Positions 24,811 through 31,600 of a DNA stretch of 34,058 bases are shown here, piece by piece. The notes below the pieces were generated by a model. That model worked only from the letters and a program-made list of their open reading frames with translations, did not search any database and had not been told where the DNA came from. The translations under genes were made by a program, and so were the position numbers. Origin of the DNA: Thermoanaerobaculia bacterium (GTDB lineage Bacteria; Acidobacteriota; Thermoanaerobaculia; Multivoradales; JAHEKO01); assembly GCA_945787635.1 (NCBI GenBank), contig CALZIK010000097.1, positions 1 to 34,058 of the forward strand, in the 5' to 3' direction. Every line of letters starts with the position of its first letter. Positions within the stretch are counted from its first letter, which is position 1.

Positions 24811-26649
24811 TCAGCCGCTCGCCGGAAGCCGGAACGCGGCCATCTCCTGGTCATTGCGCACCAGGAGCAGATCGTCGACCAGCACCGGGTGGTTCCAGGT
24901 CTTGCCTTCGATCGCCGGGAAGCGCGCCAGCTCGTTGAATTTGTCGGGCGCCGCGGAGACCAGCGCGAGCTCACCCTTCTCCGACAAGACCAGCAACAGG
25001 TCCTGGTCCGGCAACAGGACCAGCTGGCCCTGCCCGTAGCGCCCGCCCTTCCACACCCGCGCGCCGTCTTCGAGGTTGATCGACGCCAGGCGGCCGCCGT
25101 CGAAGCCGTAGGCGTGACCCTCGTGAACCACGAAATCGTTGAAGTAGGGCTTCAAGCCGGTCGACGTCCAGCGTTCCTCGACCGTCCATTGCCCGGAGCC
25201 GCGCGCGACCGCGATGCGCCGCAAACCCACACTCTCGTTGGCACTGATCAAGAGATCGCCTTCTTCGGTGAGGGCCGGCTGGACGATCGGGTAGCCCTTC
25301 CATTCGTGTTCCCAGAGCACCGTGCCGTCGGCCGGCGCCACGCTGACCGCGCCGACCGAGCCCATCTGCACGACTTGCGCGACGCCGCCGATCGTCGCGA
25401 GATGGGGTGAGCTGTAGCCGTCGCCGCCGGCGGGTCCGTGCCAGCTCGGTTTTCCCGAAGACAGGTCGTAGGCGGCGAGCTTGCCGGCGGCGGCAACGAT
25501 GACGCGCTCACCGATCACGAGCGGCGAGCTCGAAAAGCCCCAGTAGGGAACCTCGACGTCGGTATCGGCAGCCACGTTGCGCGACCACAAGACCGCACCG
25601 CTTTTCGCGTCGAGCGCATTCAGGATCCCGGTCGCGCCGAAGGCGTAGAGGCGGCCGCCCGCTAGGCTCGGGGTTCCGCGCGGACCGGGTCCGCCCTGGG
25701 ACTCCCAGAAGCGGGCTTCGTCCCGGTGCCACCACACAGGCTCACCGGTGGTGGCGTCATAGCACGCGACGATCTCCTCTTCGCCGCGTTGCTCCTGGGT
25801 ATAGAGGCGGTTGCCGTCAACTGCAAAGGATGACCAGCCGGGACCGATCGGGCGGCTCCAAAGCTCTACCGGCGGCGAGGCGGACCAGTCGGTTGCGATG
25901 CGCGCGCCGTGCGCGACTCCGTCCCGGTCCGCGCCGCGAAAGCCGGGCCAGTCGGCGGTCATGACCACGGGCTCGCGAGGTACGGCGCTCTCGGCGGGCT
26001 CGGGGAGACTCTTCCCAACGTCTTTCGGATCCGCAGCGCTCTCGGTCTTCGCCGCTTCTGGAGGCTCTTCCGTCACTGATGAGCGGAACGGCGCGGGCGC
26101 GGCCGGCGGCTCATCCCCACCCTGCGCCAGCAGGCGCTCTTCCGCGGTCTGCGACCACCTCCAGGCGAATTGCGTGCCCGTGCCCATCGTGCCGTCCGAT
26201 CGAACGAGCGCAAAGCCTGCGCAGACGAGCAGGATCGTCGCCACCATGGTGACCAGGCGCGTCGTGTCGGAGAGCCGGCGGGTGACCACAGCCCAGGCGA
26301 CGAAGGCCATGCCCAGGACGGGCAGGGCATAGAAGAGAAAGAGCAGGCCCATTCCACCCTTGGCAACGGAAACGTGGAGAATCTTAGGTGTCGCGACCAA
26401 CGCCAGGGCGGTCAGAGCAACGGCGAGCAGGCGTTCGAGCCAGCGTGCTCGGCTGAAGAACAGCCACCAGAGCATCACCAGAAGACCCCCGACGGCGCCG
26501 CCCAGAGCACCGGTCATTCCCGCCTGGTTGCCCGGTACGAGGATCGGGACAATGAACCAGACCAGAAACACGAGCCCAGCGATCACCAGGCCCGGCCACA
26601 AGCGCAGCGGCTTCCTTGGATTTGGCTCGTCGGTTCGCGAGTTCGTCAT
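24811..26649 (-). CDS. membrane-anchored PQQ-type beta-propeller protein
   Basis: This 612-residue protein has AAGGGGG seven bases before the ATG at 26649. The N-terminal 165 residues hold five hydrophobic helices (LVIAGLVFLVWFIVPILV, ALGGAVGGLLVMLWWLFF, LAVALTALALVAT, LLFLFYALPVLGMAFVAW, LVTMVATILLVCAGFAL). A Pro/Ala/Glu-rich linker runs to about 235. The rest is a PQQ-like propeller: DWPGFRGADRDGV, IVACYDATTGEPVWWH, LNALDAKSGAVLWSR, LAAYDLSSGKPSWHG, VSVAPADGTVLWEHEWKG, INLEDGARVWKGG. Each blade ends in a D..G..xW turn. Such proteins often resemble BamB or quinoprotein dehydrogenases but the residues that bind PQQ are not evident, so a non-catalytic binding role is as likely. The propeller should face the periplasm. 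Confidence 0.9.
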   Translation of the reverse strand: MTNSRTDEPNPRKPLRLWPGLVIAGLVFLVWFIVPILVPGNQAGMTGALGGAVGGLLVMLWWLFFSRARWLERLLAVALTALALVATPKILHVSVAKGGMGLLFLFYALPVLGMAFVAWAVVTRRLSDTTRLVTMVATILLVCAGFALVRSDGTMGTGTQFAWRWSQTAEERLLAQGGDEPPAAPAPFRSSVTEEPPEAAKTESAADPKDVGKSLPEPAESAVPREPVVMTADWPGFRGADRDGVAHGARIATDWSASPPVELWSRPIGPGWSSFAVDGNRLYTQEQRGEEEIVACYDATTGEPVWWHRDEARFWESQGGPGPRGTPSLAGGRLYAFGATGILNALDAKSGAVLWSRNVAADTDVEVPYWGFSSSPLVIGERVIVAAAGKLAAYDLSSGKPSWHGPAGGDGYSSPHLATIGGVAQVVQMGSVGAVSVAPADGTVLWEHEWKGYPIVQPALTEEGDLLISANESVGLRRIAVARGSGQWTVEERWTSTGLKPYFNDFVVHEGHAYGFDGGRLASINLEDGARVWKGGRYGQGQLVLLPDQDLLLVLSEKGELALVSAAPDKFNELARFPAIEGKTWNHPVLVDDLLLVRNDQEMAAFRLPASG

Positions 26650-26824
26650 CTGCAGACCCCCTTCTCGAGTCTTCTTGGAGATCGACGTCTTGTCGAGGCC
26701 TAGCTCATCCTACGCGCTCCGGGGCCGGCGAGTTTCGTTTCTGACAAACCTGCCGGCACGCCCCGTCATGAATGGCACCTCCTGCCGCCCCCTCATGACC
26801 CGTCTATCGCGCCGCCTGCTTCTT

Positions 26825-26872
26825 CACAAGAGGGTGGCACCTCTCGTGGGCGCACCTCTCGTGGGTCACCGC
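26825..26872 (+). repeat. GGTGGCACCTC array with TCGTGGG tag
   Basis: The head CACAAGAGGGTGGCACCTC is followed by TCGTGGG, then GCACCTCTCGTGGG and a truncated TCACC. The array ends about ten bases from the stop of the 26880-27416 gene. An extra duplication GCTATTGGGCTATTGGG at 26871-26887 covers that stop codon. Confidence 0.85.
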
Positions 26873-26879
26873 TATTGGG

Positions 26880-27416
26880 CTATTGGGGGGTTCCTGTTCT
26901 TGGCAAACACCGCGGTGCGCTGTCGTAGCCATCGAAAAACTCGAAGTTGCCGGGGAGCAGATCCCCACCCTTGCGGATTTCGATCCAGGTCTCGGCGGAG
27001 CTGCCAGCCGCCATTCGATGGCTGATCGGAGGGAAGCGTTTGAAGAATCCGGCTATCTGCCCGAGTTCCGAGTCGATCACTTCCTCTGCCTTGATCTTCT
27101 TTCGAATGCTCTCGATGAGGTCTCCCTGGGGGTCCAAGTATCTCCTTTCGACCCGGATCTGGAAGGGAAACGGAGTCTGGCCACGGTTGAAAAAGCCTAC
27201 GAAGTAGCGCGCCTCGATCGTGGTCGGTATCGTAAAAAAATCCCGGTGAACAAGGATGTTCTGCCTCCGCGGTATGGTCATATCGAGTTGGAATTCGGCT
27301 TGCCTGAACTTCACGACGCCACTTTGCCGGTCGGAGCACAACCTGATGTCCGACCACGCCGGGACGGAGAGGCCGATGCCTCCAAGAACAAAACACAGAA
27401 TCCAAAGCCTCTTCAT
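26880..27416 (-). CDS. exported protein of unknown function
   Basis: This 178-residue protein starts at the ATG at 27416, with AAGGGGGG seven bases upstream; the longer frame to 27530 has no ribosome site. The signal peptide is residues 1-21 (KRLWILCFVLGGIGLSVPAWSD). The mature part begins IRLCSDRQSGVVKF and is a beta-rich domain with YFVGFFNRGQTPFPFQIRVERRYLDPQGDLIES, then a helix-containing segment. NRGQTPFPFQIRVERRYLDP is reminiscent of an immunoglobulin-like strand pair. I do not recognise a family. Its stop codon lies in a local duplication next to a repeat array. Upstream 100 bases hold no clear promoter. Confidence 0.75.
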   Translation of the reverse strand: MKRLWILCFVLGGIGLSVPAWSDIRLCSDRQSGVVKFRQAEFQLDMTIPRRQNILVHRDFFTIPTTIEARYFVGFFNRGQTPFPFQIRVERRYLDPQGDLIESIRKKIKAEEVIDSELGQIAGFFKRFPPISHRMAAGSSAETWIEIRKGGDLLPGNFEFFDGYDSAPRCLPRTGTPQ

Positions 27417-27627
27417 TGGCGACCCCCCTTTTTGCTGACTCGGTTTCTCGGATTCGTCGACGCCGCCGTCACATGAGGATTCCCTTCCGGAGGGCAGCCT
27501 TCGCAGGCGCCGCGCTCGCCTCGGGAACAATACAACGGGGTTCGTAAGTAACTTAACAAACTACGTACCCGCAGTCAATTGCGTGTCGCGCCTCCCCAAC
27601 AGAGCTGTTGCCTCGAGGGGGACGGGT

Positions 27628-27815
27628 GCTCAAGAAAAGGGTGGCACCTCCAGTCGGGGGGGCTCTGCTCAAGAAAAGGGTGGCACCTCCAGTCGGCAGT
27701 CGGGGGGGGGCTCAAGAAAAGGGTGGCACCTCCAGTCGGGCAGCACCTCCAGTCGGGCACCTCCAGTCGGCACCTCCAGTCGGCAGCACCTTTAGTGGTC
27801 ACCTCACCGGCAACG
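27628..27815 (+). repeat. longest GGTGGCACCTC array, CAGTCGG tag
   Basis: Three full heads (AAGAAAAGGGTGGCACCTC at 27632, 27671 and 27714) each carry the tag CAGTCGG. The third is followed by shortened copies: CAGCACCTCCAGTCGG, GCACCTCCAGTCGG and CACCTCCAGTCGG, then diverged CAGCACCTTTAGTGG and TCACCTCACCGG. Heads one and two are separated from their successors by G-runs of seven and nine bases. The array lies 19 bases from the stop of the BNR gene. The rest of 27417-27833 has an AT-rich stretch near 27540-27570 but no gene. Confidence 0.93.
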
Positions 27816-27833
27816 CGTGAGAACGCCGACGAT

Positions 27834-29117
27834 TCAGCGCAGTTTCATGGGCCAGCGCCGGTATCGCAACTTCCGAGGATTCTCTTGAAAGTCCGTGCCG
27901 CCGCCATAGACGATATGGGCGGTACCGGAGCACCGGCCGAAGCCATCCGGAACCGCGGCAAGACCAACGGCGAGGTTCCGGTCGCCTTCGGTGTGCTCTC
28001 GCAGTTGACTTCGTCGCCAGGTCCTTCCTTGATCGGTGCTCCGTGCGACCCAGAGGTTTCCGAAGTCCTGCCAGGCCGCATGGATGGTGTCGCCTGCCTT
28101 GGCTACCGCCGGGTACCAGGCGGTTCCCGGGCGCCGGTTGATCCGCGACTTCTCGGACCACACACCGTCTCTGTGCTTTTGGTAGTACAGATCGTGAGAG
28201 ACGTAGCCGTACTTGAAGGCCGTACCATGCCCCCACACCATCCCGAACGAGTCCCCGGACGGCAGGACCGCCACCGGCCAGACGAGATCACCGTCGTGGT
28301 ACTCGCCCGGCTTGGGCGTCTCTGCCCTCAAGCGCCCCGGGCTCTTGATCCAAGAGGCGCCATCGACACTGGTCCGGTGGAAGATGTTCTTTCTTCTCTC
28401 AGGAAATTTCGCAAACGAGATGTGGACCGGCGGCGCCAAGCCGGACGTGGGATCAAGCCCCAGCGCCGGCCATGACCCCTCACGAGCCGCGATCGGTCCG
28501 GGCCGATCACGAGTCCAGGTCGCGCCCTGATCGTGGCTCGAGGCGATGACGATTCGACTCCGACCGGCCGAGTGCGCTCTCCAGGCGACGTGGACATGCC
28601 GGCCACGCGACGCGATGAGCACCGGGCCGAACCGTCCCACCTGACTCGCCCGCGAGATCTTTCTCTTCTCGCTCCACATTTCGCCTCCGTCCCGGCTGTT
28701 CAGGTAGTGGGTTCTGGTTTTGTATGACCCGAGCAACCGTTCCTCCAGCCACGCGACATGAACGTCGTCACCCGAAGCTGCGATGGCCACGTCGTTGGGA
28801 ACCTCGCCGTAGCGTTCTGCTTGGTACTTGTCAGCACGTAGTTGAATTTCTACGAGCGTCTCGGCGGCACTCCAGGTGTCGCCGCAGTCTTCGCTCCGCG
28901 TGTACCGCAGCAACTGCTTGTCGTCGTGACGCGAAAACCACACGACGTGCACGGCGTTCCCCTCGGCCGCGACCTGCGCTGGGCGCTCGGCGATGTACCG
29001 AAGGATGTGTGGCGGCTCGCCCAGCGTCTGAGCCGGAGTCCAGGCCGAGAAACACGGTGGACTGGCCGCAAATGCCGCCAGGGTCAGAATCCAGACGCCG
29101 AGACATCGGTGCCTCAT
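27834..29117 (-). CDS. exported BNR/sialidase-type beta-propeller protein
   Basis: This 427-residue protein starts at the ATG at 29117 with AGGAGG about seven bases upstream; an earlier in-frame start at 29144 has no ribosome site. The signal peptide is residues 1-25 (LGVWILTLAAFAASPPCFSA). Five Asp-box motifs (SxDxGxTW) mark the blades: SEDCGDTW, SRDGGEMW, SHDQGATW, SVDGASW and STDQGRTW. Alternating strands such as VHVVWFSRHDD and VHVAWLEERL fit a six-bladed propeller. The catalytic Arg triad, Tyr and Glu of real sialidases cannot be confirmed, so a glycan-binding or non-catalytic role is possible. Expected location is the periplasm or outside. Its 3' end is beside the CAGTCGG array. Confidence 0.88.
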   Translation of the reverse strand: MRHRCLGVWILTLAAFAASPPCFSAWTPAQTLGEPPHILRYIAERPAQVAAEGNAVHVVWFSRHDDKQLLRYTRSEDCGDTWSAAETLVEIQLRADKYQAERYGEVPNDVAIAASGDDVHVAWLEERLLGSYKTRTHYLNSRDGGEMWSEKRKISRASQVGRFGPVLIASRGRHVHVAWRAHSAGRSRIVIASSHDQGATWTRDRPGPIAAREGSWPALGLDPTSGLAPPVHISFAKFPERRKNIFHRTSVDGASWIKSPGRLRAETPKPGEYHDGDLVWPVAVLPSGDSFGMVWGHGTAFKYGYVSHDLYYQKHRDGVWSEKSRINRRPGTAWYPAVAKAGDTIHAAWQDFGNLWVARSTDQGRTWRRSQLREHTEGDRNLAVGLAAVPDGFGRCSGTAHIVYGGGTDFQENPRKLRYRRWPMKLR

Positions 29118-29379
29118 GGGACCCTCCTGCGGAAAACCTAACACGACTCCCTTGCACTCGAGAACGGGGACACCACCTGGTCGGCGAGGATTCAGTTCGG
29201 TTCCGTGGGATGATGCGCGGAGATGACAGCCGGTTTCGAGTTCGTGTCATCCAGCACAGCACCTGGAATGAGGAGCAAACAACGCCGGAAGCCCTAGCGT
29301 AGGCTTCTGGAGTGACCGGATTCGCACTCCCTGTCACCGCTGGCGTCTCAGAAACGAGGTAAGAGAGCACGATGTCGTC
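29118..29379. other. divergent intergenic region
   Basis: The 262 bases lie between the BNR gene and the DinB gene, which point away from each other. A short hairpin GAAGCC/GGCTTC lies at 29288-29307, and a seven-base inverted repeat GATGACA/TGTCATC spans 29222-29251. Neither is strong enough to name as an operator. Promoters in both directions are expected here but I cannot place them. Confidence 0.4.
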
Positions 29380-29916
29380 ATGAACGGAGCAGCCTGGCTG
29401 GACGAGGTTCTCGCTCAATACCGATACCGGAAGAACCAGTGTGAGCGAGCGGTCGCTCAGGTGACCGAAGAACAGCTCTTCGAGACCGTCGGTGAGATCC
29501 CGCTATGCCTCGCAGCCCAGATGAAGCACATCGGCGGCAATCACCGCTCGCGCTGGCGGGACTTCTTGACCTCCGACGGCGAGAAGCCCGACCGCAATCG
29601 CGACGATGAGTTCGTTGTCGACGGCGAGACCCCGGATTCGATTCGAGCCCTTTGGAACGAGGGCTGGCGGATCACCGTCGAGGCCCTCGAGAGCCTCACG
29701 GCCCAGGATCTCGAAAAAACCGTGACCATCCGCGGCGAGCCGCACACCGTGGTCCGGGCCGTCCAGTGTAATCTGACACACCTCAGCTACCACACCGGCC
29801 AAATCGTCTCACTGGCGCGACACTTCGCCGGCGAGAGCTGGCAAACCCTCAGTATCGCGCCCGGGGAATCGGAGACCTACAACCGGCGAATGCGGGGCAA
29901 ATGGGGCAGTTGGTAA
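29380..29916 (+). CDS. DinB-like/DUF1572 four-helix protein
   Basis: This 178-residue protein matches the DinB-like putative metalloenzyme fold. It shows an N-terminal helix, IPLCLAAQMKHIGGNHRSRWRDFL with the first His pair, and LTHLSYHTGQIVSLARHF carrying the second His group. NHRSRWRD and HxxYHxGQ are the signatures of the DUF1572 branch. Such proteins bind a divalent metal by three His residues. Some transfer thiols; this branch has no proven reaction. No signal peptide; location should be cytoplasmic. The ribosome site before the ATG is poor. The next gene starts 18 bases after its stop, so the plus-strand run 29380-31588 may be an operon. Confidence 0.9.
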   Translation: MNGAAWLDEVLAQYRYRKNQCERAVAQVTEEQLFETVGEIPLCLAAQMKHIGGNHRSRWRDFLTSDGEKPDRNRDDEFVVDGETPDSIRALWNEGWRITVEALESLTAQDLEKTVTIRGEPHTVVRAVQCNLTHLSYHTGQIVSLARHFAGESWQTLSIAPGESETYNRRMRGKWGSW

Positions 29917-29934
29917 GGGAAAGGTACCTGGCAG

Positions 29935-30330
29935 ATGGCCGGCAGTGGCAAAGGCGCGCACTTTCGCATCATCGAGAGCCTCGGGCTCGACGCAGGCCGC
30001 TCGCTGCCGGCGTGGAAGAGCGAAGGCTGGGCTGACTACGAAGCCAGTCTGGCGGGAATCCGCCGCGATCCCGACTACGACCTGGCGCGGCGGGTCGACC
30101 TCCTGGACGACACCAGCTACTGGCGGAATCCACGGCTCAGGGCTCGCCGTTGCTACAGATGGCAGCTCCTGGTCGAATATCTCGTTGAGGTTCGAAGCTA
30201 CCGGTTCGAAGACCTGAGTAGGCCCTCGGTCACCGAATCCGAAACCTGGGCCCAGATGGTTGCCTGGCGTCGGGAAAACTCAAGCTCGACCGATAGACTG
30301 CTAGACGATCTCGCGCTCACGATTCAATGA
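29935..30330 (+). CDS. hypothetical protein in the DinB-like operon
   Basis: This 131-residue frame has AAGGGAAAGG upstream and lies 18 bases after the DinB-like stop. It is rich in Arg, Asp, Trp and Tyr (SEGWADYEASLAGIRRDPDYDLARRVDLLDDTSYWRNPRLRARR) and mainly helical. No membrane segment, signal or metal motif is seen, and I recognise no family. Its TGA overlaps the next gene's ATG (ATGA at 30327-30330). Position and overlap, rather than any domain, support it as a real gene. Confidence 0.65.
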   Translation: MAGSGKGAHFRIIESLGLDAGRSLPAWKSEGWADYEASLAGIRRDPDYDLARRVDLLDDTSYWRNPRLRARRCYRWQLLVEYLVEVRSYRFEDLSRPSVTESETWAQMVAWRRENSSSTDRLLDDLALTIQ

Positions 30331-30788
30331 GAACAGTTCACACTCTGGTCGGAATTCTCAGCGGCTGTCTGACTGTGGCGGCCTGCGCAATGAACGTTCC
30401 ATCGGAGTCGCCACCCGCCGCTGCGGCCATCCGTGCGGTGTTGGAAGAGGACAGCAAGCTGGGAGGCGTCCGGAATCACGCACCGGAGTCGATGCCGCTG
30501 GCAGAGGCGGTCCGAGCCTATGTGAGAAGCCTCGATGCAATCGACTTCGGAAACTGTCCTCCGGAATTCACAAGTGCTTTCAAGCGCCACCGAGATGCCT
30601 GGCATGAGTCAATCCGGTACCTCGAAGAGCACGACGAGATCCGCGGCGAGATGCACGACTTGTTCGATCGGATCCGTGGAGTCAGCGCAGACGCTCGAAC
30701 ACGGATCGAGGCCGTTGAGAAGAGCATCTGGGGCACGTGGGCCGAGGTCGAAGCGGCGGCCGAGCGACACGGCGGCGGCCCGAACTAG
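30327..30788 (+). CDS. small lipoprotein, unknown function
   Basis: This 153-residue protein is translationally coupled to its upstream neighbour by ATGA. Residues 1-20 form a lipoprotein signal (TLVGILSGCLTVAAC, lipid Cys20). The mature part is alpha-helical: a linker with Pro and Ala, then EAVRAYVRSLDAIDFGNCPPEFTSAFKRHRDAWHES and a final helix IEAVEKSIWGTWAEVEAAAERHG. The FGNCPPEFTxAFxxHxxAW stretch is well formed and would be the best search query. Function unknown. Expected anchored to a periplasmic membrane face. Confidence 0.75.
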   Translation: MRTVHTLVGILSGCLTVAACAMNVPSESPPAAAAIRAVLEEDSKLGGVRNHAPESMPLAEAVRAYVRSLDAIDFGNCPPEFTSAFKRHRDAWHESIRYLEEHDEIRGEMHDLFDRIRGVSADARTRIEAVEKSIWGTWAEVEAAAERHGGGPN

Positions 30789-30802
30789 AAAGAAGCACGA
30801 TT

Positions 30803-31588
30803 GTGTCCCCTCGACTTCGAAACTCGGGAGGCCCTGCGACCGTACCGTTGAGTGATGGCGACGCGCACGAGGCGAGCAAGAGAAATCAGTTGAAGAGAAT
30901 ACTGCTCGTCTGCGCCGTCGTCGTCGTAGCAGCCGTTGCACTTGCGCACTGGTACTTCAGTGATCGGGGCCGCTTCACCACCGAGCCCGAGTACACGGGC
31001 CTTGCCCGCACCGTTTCAGGCAATGACCTCGTCTCGGATCATGACCCGGCCGCCATCCTGCGTTTCGATCCGGCCTATCATTATATCGGTGGTCAGAAGT
31101 TCATTCTCTACGGCGTCGCCGACACCGAGCAGCATTTCTTTGTCGAGACCTCCGCTGACGACAAGCTCCAGAGTGTCTATTGGGTGCAGTATGAGGCCTA
31201 CCTGCCGAACAAGCGCTACACCTACGACTACGACGACTCACCTCTGCGCCTGGCGCTCGGGAGCTACGAGTTCTTTACCGACACGGAAGCGTTTTCCTTT
31301 GACCCCAACAAGAAGCGGCGGCGTGGCACGGACGGCGCAATGGCGCGACAATTTTTGGCCAGCAAAGGCTACTCCTATCCAAGCGAGGTCCTCTACGCGC
31401 GCCTGGTGTACCTGACCGATGAAGCGCGCAACAAGGAGCTCATGATCATCTTCATGGACGATCTCGCTCGCTACGGCGCCATCGCCGCAGAGCTCCAGGA
31501 AGACGGCGGCAACGCCGAACGCTGGCCCGAGTTCGAACAGGCGCATCTCGAGCGGATCGAGAACACGCTCGCGGTTCTTGCCCGTTAG
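30803..31588 (+). CDS. single-pass membrane protein, unknown function
   Basis: This protein of about 262 residues, taking the GTG at 30803 as start, follows the lipoprotein stop by 14 bases. Other starts are possible (a TTG at 30893 would put the membrane segment at the N-terminus). One hydrophobic helix (RILLVCAVVVVAAVALAHWYFS) anchors a globular domain. That domain has FDPAYHYIGGQKFILYGVADTEQHFFVE, VYWVQYEAYLPNKRYTYDYDDS and EARNKELMIIFMDDLARYGA. No catalytic motif is evident and no family is recognised, although the aromatic-rich beta region is distinctive. The N-terminal position suggests a periplasmic domain. Last gene of the 29380-31588 run. Confidence 0.72.
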   Translation: MSPRLRNSGGPATVPLSDGDAHEASKRNQLKRILLVCAVVVVAAVALAHWYFSDRGRFTTEPEYTGLARTVSGNDLVSDHDPAAILRFDPAYHYIGGQKFILYGVADTEQHFFVETSADDKLQSVYWVQYEAYLPNKRYTYDYDDSPLRLALGSYEFFTDTEAFSFDPNKKRRRGTDGAMARQFLASKGYSYPSEVLYARLVYLTDEARNKELMIIFMDDLARYGAIAAELQEDGGNAERWPEFEQAHLERIENTLAVLAR

Positions 31589-31600
31589 GAGCCTGTCCCC

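Noticed and set aside
27628-27815. CRISPR array
   Set aside because: Cores are below 25 bases, shortened units are 13-16 bases, separators are 0-16 bases and not unique, and no cas gene is present.
27579-28475. Long plus-strand frame beginning with repeated KKRVAPPV-type strings across the array and BNR gene
   Set aside because: Its first third translates the repeat units and the rest is antisense to a well-supported gene with five Asp boxes and a signal peptide.
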